A DNA stretch of 64,000 nucleotides, from positions 53,551 through 117,550 of the forward strand of contig CAZVRK010000003.1 in assembly GCA_964629875.1 (NCBI GenBank), written 5' to 3'. The notes under the pieces are model-generated. The model made no database searches. It was not told the DNA's origin and was given only the letters and a program-made list of their open reading frames with translations. Numbering within the stretch: the stretch's first letter is position 1; every line of letters starts with the position of its first letter. The translations under genes were made by a program, and so were the position numbers. Source of the DNA: UBA3495 sp964629875. GTDB lineage: Bacteria; Chloroflexota; Dehalococcoidia; Lucifugimonadales; UBA3495. Below, in pieces: positions 11,114 to 20,599 of the stretch.

Positions 11114-11142
11114 ATGTTATCATTAAGGTTTTTAAAAGTCAA
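11114..11142 (-). promoter_or_regulatory. Candidate promoter of the ATP synthase operon
   Basis: On the minus strand the sequence reads TTGACT, a 17-base spacer, then TAACAT, close to the sigma-70 consensus. A start site at the normal distance would fall at about 11105-11109, inside the ribosome-binding site of the first gene. Either the transcript is nearly leaderless or the match is fortuitous. Confidence 0.35.
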
Positions 11143-11168
11143 TTTGCCAATTCATGGACGAATTAAGT

Positions 11169-11222
11169 AGCTGGAGTAACGTAAACCGTCGTTCTTTAAC
11201 CGACGCGCTACTTATTCCAGCT
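11169..11222. other. Long imperfect hairpin between the nuclease gene and the ATP synthase operon
   Basis: An inverted repeat spanning 54 bases. The outer arms are AGCTGGAGTAACG and the near-complement CTTATTCCAGCT. The inner arms are CGTCG and CGACG around a short A/T loop. It begins 25 bases past the stop of the bifunctional nuclease gene and lacks a T tract, so it may be a weak terminator, an mRNA-stabilising end or a leader structure. Confidence 0.5.
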
Positions 11223-11246
11223 ATACACTTGAATTCCTGTTATACC

Positions 11247-11807
11247 TTACACTCCTGCCTGTGGTTTTCCAAAATCGTCCAAGTCTAAATCGTTGATAAA
11301 ATCTGTGAACGCGGACATTCGTCTTAACTCCTCTTCATTGACCTCTGGATTATCAGGAGTTTCAGCTTGCCCCGGCCTGTCCGGTATCATCGGCTTCCCG
11401 GTTTCTTTATCCAGTAGAACACCTGCTTTATCCATAACTGCGTCTTCCGCATATATAGGGGCCTTAGACCTAACAGCTAGAGCCATGGCATCGCTAGGCC
11501 GCGAGTCTATCTCTTGAATTTTCCCGTCCACCTTAATCACAATCTTTGCGTAAAAAGTATCGTTCTCAAGGTCATTAACTAAGATATGAGATACCTCACC
11601 TCCTAGCGTATCTATAACAGTCCCCAAAAGATCATGCGTCAGCGGCCTTGGAACACTAAGGTCCTGGAGTTTCACAGCTATAGCATCAGCTTCGGATGGT
11701 CCTATCCAGATAGGAAGATATCTATCCGCATCTTTCTCTTTTAAGATTACGACTCGCTGGTAATTCATAGGGCTTACTCTTATGCTATCTATAGTAAGTT
11801 CCTGCAT
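11247..11807 (-). CDS. Bifunctional nuclease family protein (DUF151)
   Basis: A 186-residue protein with an N-terminal BFN/DUF151 domain (about residues 1-130): RYLPIWIGPSEADAIAVKLQ, RPLTHDLLGTVIDTLGG and IDSRPSDAMALAVRSKAPIY are all typical. Plant and thermophile members have been reported to cleave DNA and RNA; the bacterial role is poorly known. The acidic C-terminal tail is variable. The ATG at 11807 is chosen because GGAGG lies 7 bases upstream; the in-frame GTG at 11813 directly abuts that site. It is transcribed alone, between two hairpins. Confidence 0.88.
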   Translation of the reverse strand: MQELTIDSIRVSPMNYQRVVILKEKDADRYLPIWIGPSEADAIAVKLQDLSVPRPLTHDLLGTVIDTLGGEVSHILVNDLENDTFYAKIVIKVDGKIQEIDSRPSDAMALAVRSKAPIYAEDAVMDKAGVLLDKETGKPMIPDRPGQAETPDNPEVNEEELRRMSAFTDFINDLDLDDFGKPQAGV

Positions 11808-11828
11808 ACTCACCCTCCAATTACCATC

Positions 11829-11856
11829 AAAATTCTAGACCTGAAAATTCTAGACC
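11829..11856. repeat. 13-bp direct repeat upstream of the bifunctional nuclease gene
   Basis: AAAATTCTAGACC occurs twice with two bases between the copies, each containing the palindrome TCTAGA. The repeat lies about 20-50 bases upstream of the start codon, where an operator could sit. It may equally be a chance tandem duplication. Confidence 0.4.
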
Positions 11857-11886
11857 CGTACGTTTTGGGATGTCAACCCAATAAAC

Positions 11887-11921
11887 AAAACACTCCCACA
11901 GTATATATGAAGGAGTGTTTT
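11887..11921. terminator. Intrinsic terminator downstream of the coiled-coil gene
   Basis: A perfect 10-base inverted repeat (AAAACACTCC and GGAGTGTTTT) with a 15-base loop. On the minus strand it continues into TTTTGTTTATT, so it would end the rsmD-coaD-coiled-coil transcript. Confidence 0.75.
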
Positions 11922-12049
11922 AGTTGTGATACCAAATTTAACAAACAAGCGGCAAGAGATCACCCAGCAACAACCATTATTAATTATCGAAGACTGTTAT
12001 TTTTGCTAACTAGTCCGCTTGTATAGTGATAAGTTAGACAATAGTTAAT

Positions 12050-12547
12050 CTAATCGTCTGCTGCCGCTGGCACCGCATCATAATTATTACTTACGAGAGC
12101 ATTACCAGCCAAAAGATCAATACCTTTCCTCACAGAACCATGCAAAGAATTCAACTCTTTCTCAAAAGCTCTTAGAGCTCGCAATGCATAAGCATCTGCT
12201 TCGGTACGTTTTGCATGAGCCTCTGCTTCGGCTTGATCGGTAATACGATTAGCCTTATGTTCAGCATCTGCTAACATTTCTTCTGCTCTTTTTAGGAGTT
12301 CATTTTGATTAAGCTTCTCCATAAACTCATCTTCCGCCTGTGATTTGGCTCTCCGTGCTTCTACCATAGCATTGTTCATAATTTGATCTTTCTGGGTAAG
12401 AACTTCTTCGGCCTGCTTGACCTCCTGCGGAATAGCCAGCCTTAGTTGGTCTACCAGTTCCAGAACTTTCTTTTTGTCCACCAATAAACTACCGCTTACT
12501 GGAACTACTTTACTTGTGTTGATTAGTGTCTCTAATCTGTCGACCAC
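12050..12547 (-). CDS. Coiled-coil protein, SepIVA/DivIVA-like
   Basis: A 165-residue protein dominated by a charged, Ala/Glu/Lys-rich coiled coil (about residues 40-150) after a short globular N-terminus (VDRLETLINTSKVVPVSGSL). It has no signal peptide or membrane segment. Automated annotation often confuses such proteins with ATP synthase subunit b. The position directly after rsmD and coaD matches mycobacterial SepIVA, a DivIVA-like protein involved in septation and cell-envelope growth, so a polar or septal scaffold role is plausible. The start is taken as the GTG at 12547; no ideal ribosome-binding site is seen, as the AGGAGGG upstream is too far away. Confidence 0.6.
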   Translation of the reverse strand: MVDRLETLINTSKVVPVSGSLLVDKKKVLELVDQLRLAIPQEVKQAEEVLTQKDQIMNNAMVEARRAKSQAEDEFMEKLNQNELLKRAEEMLADAEHKANRITDQAEAEAHAKRTEADAYALRALRAFEKELNSLHGSVRKGIDLLAGNALVSNNYDAVPAAADD

Positions 12548-12584
12548 ATTTATAATATCTATGACGCCCTCCTAGTCCGGTTAT

Positions 12585-13079
12585 TTATATTTTTGGTACC
12601 GGTTTCCCATATTTGGCATATACTGCTTCCGCAACCTGAGGAGTCACCATGTCGGTCACATCCCCATTCAACAGAGCCACTTCTTTTAGCAAGCTAGAAC
12701 TTATAAACATATATTCCTGAGATGTCATGAACGAAACCATATCTACATTCGGCGCTAACCTACGATTCATAAAAGCCATCTCAAATTCATACTCAAAATC
12801 AGATCCACTCCGCAATCCTCGGACAATAACAGCGGCTCCAACCTCTTGAGCGAATCGAACTACCAAACCTTCAAACTCGACTACTTCAACATTCTTGAGA
12901 TGCGTGACCGAGTCTTTAACCAAGTTGACTCTCTCGTCTGTGGTAAAAAGCAAGTTTTTTGATGGAGTGGAATAAACAGCCACAATGACTCTATCAAATA
13001 GCAACGATGCTCTTGCAGAGATATCTACATGTCCTAGAGTTACTGGATCAAATGTCCCTGGATAAATAGCTGTTACCAT
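12585..13079 (-). CDS. coaD: Phosphopantetheine adenylyltransferase
   Basis: A 164-residue enzyme transferring AMP from ATP to 4'-phosphopantetheine, the penultimate step of coenzyme A synthesis. The nucleotidyltransferase motif is GTFDPVTLGHVDI, with the TxGH His. VIVRGLRSGSDFEYEFEMAFMNR and the C-terminal ISSSLLKEVA are diagnostic of CoaD. It sits 9 bases after rsmD, the pairing found in many bacteria. Ready CoA supply fits the many CoA-dependent enzymes elsewhere in the window. Confidence 0.97.
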   Translation of the reverse strand: MVTAIYPGTFDPVTLGHVDISARASLLFDRVIVAVYSTPSKNLLFTTDERVNLVKDSVTHLKNVEVVEFEGLVVRFAQEVGAAVIVRGLRSGSDFEYEFEMAFMNRRLAPNVDMVSFMTSQEYMFISSSLLKEVALLNGDVTDMVTPQVAEAVYAKYGKPVPKI

Positions 13080-13088
13080 ACTTAATAA

Positions 13089-13655
13089 TTACCTTTTTGC
13101 GTAGAACTCCAGTACGTTATCTCCGTACCTCCGGTGAGATTCAAGGCTTAAAGAGCCATATGTCTCTGCAAGCTCGCTATGCCTCGAATGACCAACAATT
13201 ACCGTTCCCCCAACCTCAACAAGTCCTTCCAAATCAGCGATGCTCTGAATAACATTTGCAGTTGTATCTAATCGATATGGAGGATCTAACATAACCAAGC
13301 CATACGGGCCAGTGAGACGAGGCAATAACCGGTTCACATCTCCGCTTATGACATGGGCTCTATCATTCAGACCGGTGTCGTCAAGATTTGATTGAATAAC
13401 CTGGCATTGATTACTGTCAATTTCCACAAAATCCACCCATGCAGCCCCCTGACTCAATGCTTCAATGCCAAGACTGCCTGACCCAGCGAATAAATCCAAC
13501 ACTTTCCGATCTATGAAGACATAAGGATCCAGTATATTGAAGATCGCAGATCTTACTCGTTCAGTTGTAGGACGAGCCTTTGGAGAGAGAGTACCTCTTA
13601 TCCGCCGCCCTTTCGCAGTCCCACCAATTACTCTCATTGAGGCTTTAGAAGGCAT
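13089..13655 (-). CDS. rsmD: 16S rRNA (guanine-966-N2)-methyltransferase RsmD
   Basis: A methyltransferase modifying G966 of 16S rRNA with S-adenosylmethionine. The family start MRVIGGTAKGRRI is near the N-terminus. The SAM-binding motif is LDLFAGSGSLGIEALSQGA and the catalytic DPPY is present in MLDPPYRLD. The frame is open back to a TTG at 13709. ATG 13655 (MPSKAS...) and ATG 13637 (MRVIGG...) are both possible, and neither has a strong ribosome-binding site; the longer ATG form is given. It is first in a group with coaD and the coiled-coil gene. Confidence 0.93.
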   Translation of the reverse strand: MPSKASMRVIGGTAKGRRIRGTLSPKARPTTERVRSAIFNILDPYVFIDRKVLDLFAGSGSLGIEALSQGAAWVDFVEIDSNQCQVIQSNLDDTGLNDRAHVISGDVNRLLPRLTGPYGLVMLDPPYRLDTTANVIQSIADLEGLVEVGGTVIVGHSRHSELAETYGSLSLESHRRYGDNVLEFYAKR

Positions 13656-13940
13656 GATATCCAAAACATTTATATATTTTCCAGCGTTCTTAGTGCGGAT
13701 TTCGAGCAATTCTGATGCAACTTCTGTTGATCCCTAGGCTACACTGAAAGTAAGTTAAATATAACGTGTGGTGTATATTTGCAACAGTAACATTCATTGC
13801 AGATTTTCGGGGCTTTAAAAAGTTTATATCTGACAATTGCTTTTTATACTCTAGGGTTTAGGTCTAACAACCTTCCTTATTATCTTTTAAACCATTACAA
13901 TAAGCTCAGATTCGATACTAGACAGAGAGACACGATTATC

Positions 13941-14879
13941 ATGAAGTATCGCCAACAATTGGCGGATGCTGCTTCTGAAAGAAATACAATAGTAACCATA
14001 GGTGTTTTCGACGGGGTACACAGAGGGCATTGCTATTTACTAAGCGAATTGCTCAAGTTGTCTCCGCCGGATCATGACGCCGCTGTAGTAACTTTCATTA
14101 ATCATCCTGCATCAATAATAAATCCTGACTTTAAAGTAAGCTTCCTAACTTCTACATCTGAAAAAATCCAACTTTTAAAAGATCAGGGAGTACAAGTCAT
14201 AGTCCCCTTAGATTTTAGTAAAAGCTTGTCCGAAGTAACCGCACGAGATTTTGCGCAGATGCTTACTGATTTGCTAAACATGAAAGGCTTAGTCCTTGGG
14301 CCTGACTGTGCAATAGGCAAAAACAGGGAAGGAGACGCGAAGCTCTTACAAACATTAGGCCGCGAAATGGGATTTTGGGTGAAGACAGTAACACCATTTA
14401 CAGACGATGGGCGCACAATCAGAAGTCGTGTAATCAGGGAATCCCTATCCAACGGGGACATCAGTCAAGCTAATAGCCTACTCGGTAGACAATTCCTGCT
14501 ATCAGGCAAAGTAGTACACGGAGATAAACGAGGCCGAGAATTAGGCTTCCCCACAGCCAATCTGAGTATTAATTCCGATCTACTACTTCCGGGCGATGGT
14601 ATTTTTGCCACGTGGGCGCACATAAATGGCAAGAGATACATGTCCGCTACTAGTATAGGTATACGGCCTACATTTGGACTAAGTGAAAGGCTTGTTGAAG
14701 CTTACATACTAGATTTTTCAGGGGATTTATATGGACAAAATATCGAGCTCAACTTCGTTGAACGGATCAGAGGACAAGAAGCGTTTACCGATATAGAATC
14801 CCTAATACACCAGGTAAATGAAGATGTGAGTAATACTAGAGCTATCTTGAACGCAGCAAAAGGAGCTGATATTGATTAG
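13941..14879 (+). CDS. ribF: Bifunctional riboflavin kinase / FAD synthetase
   Basis: This 312-residue enzyme converts riboflavin to FMN and then FAD. The N-terminal FAD synthetase domain has the nucleotidyltransferase motif TIGVFDGVHRGHCYLL. The C-terminal flavokinase domain starts near residue 185 with GKVVHGDKRGRELGFPTANL. The frame is open upstream to 13797, but ATG 13941 gives normal length and alignment. The stop overlaps the start of tyrS by 8 bases. Flavin supply suits a genome with many flavin enzymes. Confidence 0.96.
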   Translation: MKYRQQLADAASERNTIVTIGVFDGVHRGHCYLLSELLKLSPPDHDAAVVTFINHPASIINPDFKVSFLTSTSEKIQLLKDQGVQVIVPLDFSKSLSEVTARDFAQMLTDLLNMKGLVLGPDCAIGKNREGDAKLLQTLGREMGFWVKTVTPFTDDGRTIRSRVIRESLSNGDISQANSLLGRQFLLSGKVVHGDKRGRELGFPTANLSINSDLLLPGDGIFATWAHINGKRYMSATSIGIRPTFGLSERLVEAYILDFSGDLYGQNIELNFVERIRGQEAFTDIESLIHQVNEDVSNTRAILNAAKGADID

Positions 14880-16086
14880 CGAATACGACCTCGATATCAT
14901 CACAAAACGAGGTGTAAAAGAAATAATTTCCGAAACGGAATTTATTGAAATGATTAAGACTGGCAAACCTCTTAGATTGAAAATGGGATTTGATCCTAGT
15001 CGTCCAGACATACACTTGGGTCATGTGGTTGGACTAAGAAAACTTCGTCAACTTCAGGACTTAGGACATCAAGTGATATTAATTGTAGGTGATTGGACAG
15101 CACAGATTGGTGATCCAAGTGGACAGTCCGCCACTCGACCAATGCTCACTCACGAACAAGTAGTAGCAAACGCTGAGTCATACATGAGACAGTTCTTTCA
15201 GGTAGTGGACAAAGACCGCACTCAGGTCGAATGGCAAAGCGAATGGTTCGGAAACTTTACATTGTCTGACATACTAGGCTTAACAAGTAAATTTACAGTA
15301 GCGCAATTCTTGGAACGAGATGATTTTGCCAAACGCTTTAGCGAACATAAGCCGATCGCGATTACTGAATTACTGTACCCACTACTACAAGCTTACGACT
15401 CAGTAGCAATTAAATCCGACGTGGAATTCGGCGGCACTGACCAAATGTTTAACCTGCTGGTAGGAAGAGAACTCCAAGGCATCATGGGTCTAAAACCTCA
15501 ACAATGCTTTTTAATGCCAATACTGGTCGGTACAGACGGTGTCCAAAAAATGAGTAAAAGTCTGGGTAACTATATCGCCTTAGAAGAGTCTGCTGCCGAT
15601 ATGTATGGGAAACTAATGTCCCTTCCAGACAATCAGATAGTCCCATACTTTGAGTACCTGACCGATATAAAAACATCTGATCTAGTCGACATTTCTAAGG
15701 AAATTGCGGCAGACAGCGCAAATCCAATGGAATTCAAGAAGCAATTATCCTGGGAAATCACCAATTCATTTCATGGAAGTGAATCAGCAACAAGCGCACA
15801 GACTCGATTCGAGGCTGTCGTTCAGGGGCGGAACATACCATCAGACATTCCCACATACAACATCGGAAGTCTGGCCGACTCTCGCGAAGTACCCCTGAAT
15901 AGGCTTCTGGTAGAAACTGGCCTTGCAGCTAGCAACAGTGAGGCCAAAAGATTGATTAATCAACAAGCTGTAGAGTTGATCAGAGAACCGGAAGAAGCTG
16001 CCATACTTGATAATAATCAGGTTACATATTGGCACACCGGTGACATACTTAAGGTAGGGAAACGAAGATTCGTTAAATTAATTTAA
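14872..16086 (+). CDS. tyrS: Tyrosyl-tRNA synthetase
   Basis: A 404-residue class I synthetase charging tRNA-Tyr. The HIGH motif is HLGH near residue 48 and the KMSKS motif is present unchanged (VQKMSKSLGN) near residue 228. GDPSGQSATRPMLT and the long spacing indicate the TyrZ-like subgroup. The last 65 residues form an S4 RNA-binding domain (REVPLNRLLVETGLAASNSEAKRLI). The start is TTG at 14872, supported by AGGAG six bases upstream and by overlap with ribF. Confidence 0.96.
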   Translation: MISEYDLDIITKRGVKEIISETEFIEMIKTGKPLRLKMGFDPSRPDIHLGHVVGLRKLRQLQDLGHQVILIVGDWTAQIGDPSGQSATRPMLTHEQVVANAESYMRQFFQVVDKDRTQVEWQSEWFGNFTLSDILGLTSKFTVAQFLERDDFAKRFSEHKPIAITELLYPLLQAYDSVAIKSDVEFGGTDQMFNLLVGRELQGIMGLKPQQCFLMPILVGTDGVQKMSKSLGNYIALEESAADMYGKLMSLPDNQIVPYFEYLTDIKTSDLVDISKEIAADSANPMEFKKQLSWEITNSFHGSESATSAQTRFEAVVQGRNIPSDIPTYNIGSLADSREVPLNRLLVETGLAASNSEAKRLINQQAVELIREPEEAAILDNNQVTYWHTGDILKVGKRRFVKLI

Positions 16087-16123
16087 TCATTCGTAAGTAC
16101 AAATTCTTATTTAGTGTGATGTT

Positions 16124-17785
16124 TTGAGTACAAACAACGACCAACAGCTAGAAAGTCTGATAGACGAATGGCAACTTAAATCCGGTTCTTTGCCCCAAAG
16201 AAAATCGAAATATAAAACTCTATCCCAAATAAATGTGAATCCTCTATACACTCCGAATGACTTGGTAGACAGCATATCGTGGAGCGATAATGGCTTTCCA
16301 GGAGAGTATCCTTTCACACGAGGTATTCATCCGAATGGATACCGCAGCCGGCTCTGGACTATGCGCATGTTCGCAGGGTATGGACTACCCGAAGAAACCA
16401 ATGAACGATTCAAATTCCTTTTAAACAATGGTCAAACAGGACTAAGCGTTGCTTTTGATATGCCTACCCTATACGGATACGATACTGACGACCAACGAGC
16501 ATCAGGAGAATTCGGAAAATGTGGAGTAGCAGTCTCGTCTCTATCAGATATGGAACTATTATTCGAGGGAATAGAACTCGATAAAATCACTACTTCAATG
16601 ACTATCAATAGCCCTGCTGCGATCATCTGGGCAATGTATATCGCACTCGCGGAAACACGTGGTATTCCTATCGACAGGTTAGGTGGAACTCTTCAAAACG
16701 ACATACTCAAGGAGTACATCGCCCAAAACGAATACATTTTCCCACCAGAACCATCTATGCGCCTGGTAACCGACACTATAGAATTTGCGACACAACACAT
16801 GCCATTGTGGAATCCAATTAGCGTAAGCGGCTATCATATCCGAGAGGCCGGAGCAAGCGCAGTACAAGAGTTAGCTTTCACCTTAGCTGACGGATTCGAG
16901 TACATACGACATTGTATCGCTCGCGGCTTGGAGATTGATTCATTTGCCCCTAGGTTCAGCCACTTCTTCAACGTACACAATAACCTCTTCGAAGAGATCG
17001 CGAAGTTTCGTGCTGCGCGTCGAATATGGGCGAAAGAGTTACGAAACACTTACGGAGCACTAAGCGAAAGATCTCTATGGTTACGGTTCCACGCCCAGAC
17101 ATCTGGGGTCGCATTAACAGCCCAACAACCTGAAAATAACGTAATTAGAGTCACTATACAAGCGCTTGCAGCGGTCCTAGGCGGATGCCAATCACTACAT
17201 ACCAATGCTAAAGATGAAGCGTTGGCATTACCGTCCGCAGACGCGGCCCTTCAGGCACTACGTACACAGCAGATTATCGCTAGCGAAAGTGGTGTAACTG
17301 ATACGGTAGATCCATTGGGAGGTAGTTACTATCTTGAATCGCTAACAGACCAAATCGAAAATCAGGTATACCAATATTTCACACAAATCGACAGTCTAGG
17401 CGGAGTGATACCAGCTCTTAAACAGGGCTTCTTCCAGCAGGAAATTGCGGACTCAGCATTTTTATATCAGACCGAAGAAGATAAAAAAGAGCAAATACTT
17501 GTCGGTGTGAATCAATACCAGTCGGAAGAGCCTGCCAATATACCTATACTAAGAATAGATTCTGCAGGAGAAGCTCGCCAAATAGACAACCTTAATAATG
17601 TACGATTAACTAGAGATAACGCTCTGGTAGAATCCAAGTTAAACGAGTTGCGAAATAAGGCCGAGGGCTCGTCTAATTTAATGCCTTCACTCATCGAAGC
17701 ATCCAAAGCATACGCTACTCTTGGAGAAATGATGGGAGTTTTAAGAGACGTATTCGGGGAATACCAGCCTTCTTGGAATTTCTAA
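16124..17785 (+). CDS. B12-dependent acyl-CoA mutase large subunit, isobutyryl-CoA mutase type
   Basis: This 553-residue protein is the substrate-binding TIM-barrel subunit of the methylmalonyl-CoA mutase superfamily. It has no C-terminal cobalamin-binding domain, so it needs a separate small subunit, which is not in this window. In methylmalonyl-CoA mutase the substrate carboxylate is held by Tyr89 and Arg207. Here the equivalent residues are Phe83 (in MRMFAGYG) and Gln201 (in KEYIAQNEY). The spacing is 118 residues in both, and isobutyryl-CoA mutase has Phe80 and Gln198. The likely reaction is therefore isobutyryl-CoA to n-butyryl-CoA, or a related non-carboxylated acyl-CoA. The start codon is TTG and lacks a clear ribosome-binding site. 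Confidence 0.88.
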   Translation: MSTNNDQQLESLIDEWQLKSGSLPQRKSKYKTLSQINVNPLYTPNDLVDSISWSDNGFPGEYPFTRGIHPNGYRSRLWTMRMFAGYGLPEETNERFKFLLNNGQTGLSVAFDMPTLYGYDTDDQRASGEFGKCGVAVSSLSDMELLFEGIELDKITTSMTINSPAAIIWAMYIALAETRGIPIDRLGGTLQNDILKEYIAQNEYIFPPEPSMRLVTDTIEFATQHMPLWNPISVSGYHIREAGASAVQELAFTLADGFEYIRHCIARGLEIDSFAPRFSHFFNVHNNLFEEIAKFRAARRIWAKELRNTYGALSERSLWLRFHAQTSGVALTAQQPENNVIRVTIQALAAVLGGCQSLHTNAKDEALALPSADAALQALRTQQIIASESGVTDTVDPLGGSYYLESLTDQIENQVYQYFTQIDSLGGVIPALKQGFFQQEIADSAFLYQTEEDKKEQILVGVNQYQSEEPANIPILRIDSAGEARQIDNLNNVRLTRDNALVESKLNELRNKAEGSSNLMPSLIEASKAYATLGEMMGVLRDVFGEYQPSWNF

Positions 17786-17814
17786 TATTCCCCTTTTAAT
17801 CTTTATCTAACAAC

Positions 17815-19863
17815 CTAAGAATCAGATTCCTCTTTGGCTTTTTTGGCGTCCTCTATGACTTTTTGCTCAAGATTCTGAGGAACCGGCTCATAGTGATCAA
17901 TTTCGAGACTGTACGTCCCTCTCCCTTGAGTCAATGAGCGCAAATCCTGAGCGTACCTCAGAACTTCGGAATGAGGAACCTCAGCTTCGATCACTGTATA
18001 TTTATCCTCTGGTATCATACCGAGTATACGTCCTCTTTTAACATTCAGGTCACTCATAACCTCACCGGTATACGCTTCTGGAGCATTAATGGTCAGCTTA
18101 GCTATTGGTTCCAGAAGAATCGGACTAGCATCCAACATCCCACTCTTTAAAGCCTGCGAACCCGCGATTTCAAAAGCCATGCCAGATGAGTCTACATCGT
18201 GGTAGCTACCATCGTATATTACCGCTTTTACATCAACTACAGGATACCCGGCAACTACTCCTTCCTCCATAGTTTTAACGACACCTTTCTCTACAGACGG
18301 TATGTATTCTCTCGGTACTTTTCCGCCAACAATTTCAGATCCAAATGAAAAACCTTCATCTCTTTCCATAGGCTCAACTCGCAACATTACATGACCATAT
18401 TGACCATGTCCTCCGCTTTGTTTTTTATGCCTATATTCAGATTGCGCTGTCCGAGTAATTGTTTCCCTATATGGCACTCTGGGCAACCTTGTCAAAAGCT
18501 CAGCACCAAACTTACGCTTAATCTTATCAACAGTAACATCGATCTGGGCTTCTCCTAAACCCGTTAAGACCATCTCTCCTGTATCCGGCTGTCTGCTTAA
18601 ATGCAACGTTGGATCTTCTTCAACAATACGTGACAAAGAAGTCGACATTTTATCTAAGTCAGCCTTAGTCGCGGGAGAGACCGCTACGCTGTAAAAACCA
18701 ACAGGGAATTTCAGCTTGCCGAAAGCAACAGGTGTCTCTCTCGTACATAGAGTGTCTCCTGTAACCGTAGATGACAACTTCCCGACTGCACCCATATCGC
18801 CCGCACAGATTTCCGACACATTTTCTTGAGACTTGCCGCGGGGCAAATACAACTGCCCTACTCTTTCGGATTGCTTCTTTTCACTATTCCAGACTTCTGA
18901 ATTGCTGGCTATCGTTCCGCCGTATACCCTAAACAATGATAATTTACCGACAAATGGATCAGCTGTTGTCTTAAATACAAATGCTGACACGGGAGAACTT
19001 GAATCTACCCTAAGATCAATTTGCGCTCCTGAATCATCAGACAAAACCGGTTTTATTCCATCAATTGGTGATGGCATATAATCCTGAATAAACGAGACCA
19101 ACTCTTGAGTCCCTATATTCTTAGACGCTGATGTAATTAAAATCGGCACCAAATCGCCTTGTTGTATAGCCCTACGGGCGCCTGATAGTATCTCTTCTTC
19201 ACTAAGATCCTCGCCCTCCAAGTATTTATCCGCGAGATCTTCGTCGGATTCCGCGATAGCTTCTATAAGCCTGTCTCGCCATATGTCGAATTCGCCTTGC
19301 AATTCCGGCGGTATATCACTTAATGGACTTATAATACTTACCACACCGCTAAATGTCTGTTCTACTCCTATCGGCATCTGAAATGGAACACACTTGGTCC
19401 CAAAAGAACTTTGGACACTGTTCACAGCTTGTGCGAAATCAGCATTTTCTCTGTCCATTTTATTTATTACAAATACACTGGGTAGGCCATGTGTTTCACA
19501 TAAATTCCATGCTCGTTCAGTACCCACATCTACACCCGACTGCGCTGTCACCAATATAGCTGCACTCTCAACTACCTTAATAGCTGCGACCATTTCTCCG
19601 ATAAAATCTTCGTATCCTGGGGTGTCCAGAAAATTTACTTTCTTATTATCAGAAGCACAAGCAATAAGCGTAGTCTGTATACTGCTACCGCGTTTAATCT
19701 CTTCCGGCTCATAATCGGAAACTGTGTTTCCATCTTCCACGGTACCTTGCCTGGTAATTAAGCTGCTATTAAACAGTAGGGCTTCACACAAAGAAGTTTT
19801 TCCAGCTCCACTGTGAGACAGCAATGCTACATTCCTTATATCCCTGGCATCAATACTAGGCAT
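17815..19863 (-). CDS. Elongation factor G-like GTPase (EF-G paralogue)
   Basis: This 682-residue translational GTPase has the five-domain EF-G layout. G1 is SHSGAGKTSL, whereas canonical EF-G has AHIDAGKTT; SHSGAGKTS is typical of the EF-G-like paralogue group. G3 is DTPGYEDF and G4 is NKMD. Domain IV includes GGHGQYGHV and SYHDVDSSGMAFEIAGSQAL. Paralogues of this group may serve ribosome recycling or stress roles rather than ordinary translocation, and the canonical fusA should lie elsewhere. ATG 19863 is preferred over ATG 19878 because the GGAGGT ribosome-binding site lies between them. Confidence 0.88.
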   Translation of the reverse strand: MPSIDARDIRNVALLSHSGAGKTSLCEALLFNSSLITRQGTVEDGNTVSDYEPEEIKRGSSIQTTLIACASDNKKVNFLDTPGYEDFIGEMVAAIKVVESAAILVTAQSGVDVGTERAWNLCETHGLPSVFVINKMDRENADFAQAVNSVQSSFGTKCVPFQMPIGVEQTFSGVVSIISPLSDIPPELQGEFDIWRDRLIEAIAESDEDLADKYLEGEDLSEEEILSGARRAIQQGDLVPILITSASKNIGTQELVSFIQDYMPSPIDGIKPVLSDDSGAQIDLRVDSSSPVSAFVFKTTADPFVGKLSLFRVYGGTIASNSEVWNSEKKQSERVGQLYLPRGKSQENVSEICAGDMGAVGKLSSTVTGDTLCTRETPVAFGKLKFPVGFYSVAVSPATKADLDKMSTSLSRIVEEDPTLHLSRQPDTGEMVLTGLGEAQIDVTVDKIKRKFGAELLTRLPRVPYRETITRTAQSEYRHKKQSGGHGQYGHVMLRVEPMERDEGFSFGSEIVGGKVPREYIPSVEKGVVKTMEEGVVAGYPVVDVKAVIYDGSYHDVDSSGMAFEIAGSQALKSGMLDASPILLEPIAKLTINAPEAYTGEVMSDLNVKRGRILGMIPEDKYTVIEAEVPHSEVLRYAQDLRSLTQGRGTYSLEIDHYEPVPQNLEQKVIEDAKKAKEESDS

Positions 19864-20177
19864 ACGCCTTACCTCCATAATTTTGATATCTTTATCTCAT
19901 TACTTCGTTTCTGCGCCCCTATATGACGGTCTAGGTTTATATTTACCGAAAAAACAACTGAACCAATCACCAGTACCGTATGAAAATTAGCAGTAATTCT
20001 ACATATTTTAGAGCCGGGTAGCAACTAGTCTGTTTTTCGCATGAATGTAGAAGATAATAGAAGGTTTATCGGTGACTTCATAAACTGTATAATCAACTAT
20101 CTGTATCGACGTATATGGCTAATACATTCGCGGAACAACAGCAAGCAACTAACCTTATAGAGGAAGAAGTTATTATT
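19864..20177. other. Divergent intergenic region between the EF-G-like gene and the RidA gene
   Basis: About 314 A/T-rich bases without a convincing gene. It must hold divergent promoters. A TATAAT at 20088-20093 on the plus strand is a good -10 candidate for the RidA gene, but no matching -35 box is obvious. An in-frame ATG at 20115 could extend the RidA protein but has no ribosome-binding site. Confidence 0.4.
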
Positions 20178-20558
20178 ATGAGCGCTAAGCAAACCATAAA
20201 CACTGCTAACATAACCGGAGGAACAAATCCCCTATCCCAAGCCAGCATTTTCGGTGGGATAATTTATGTTCAAGGTTGCACAGGCAGGCACCCTACAGAA
20301 GGCACTGTCGGCAATGGTATAGAAGAACAAACCCGTTATACATTAGAAAGGGTAAAAATTATTCTTGAAGAATGCGGGTCCTCATTGGACAATATACTAA
20401 CTAACACTTGTTATCTTACTAAATCAGAGGACTTACCCGGGTTCAACAGGATTTATTCCGAGTATTTCCCCACCGACCCGCCGCCTCGGACAGCAATATT
20501 AGTATCATTTGGGGCTCCGGATAACCTAATAGAGATAACTACGACAGCCCACATATAA
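20178..20558 (+). CDS. RidA (YjgF/YER057c/UK114) family protein
   Basis: This protein of about 126 residues belongs to the RidA family, trimeric enzymes that hydrolyse reactive enamine/imine intermediates released by PLP enzymes. The conserved Arg is in PPPRTAILVSF, followed by the conserved acidic residue in NLIEIT. The start is set at ATG 20178, where the family begins (MSAKQTINTANI) and a GGAAGAAG stretch lies upstream. ATG 20115 would add 21 residues without a ribosome-binding site. RidA relatives also occur as accessory enzymes in degradation clusters, such as the one that follows here. Confidence 0.85.
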   Translation: MSAKQTINTANITGGTNPLSQASIFGGIIYVQGCTGRHPTEGTVGNGIEEQTRYTLERVKIILEECGSSLDNILTNTCYLTKSEDLPGFNRIYSEYFPTDPPPRTAILVSFGAPDNLIEITTTAHI

Positions 20559-20599
20559 AACGCTATCACAATAGATTCCGATCTCGTTGCCCGATATTT

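Noticed and set aside
12050..12547. Second ATP synthase subunit b
   Set aside because: It is a charged coiled coil without an N-terminal membrane helix and lies with coaD and rsmD, not in the ATP synthase operon.
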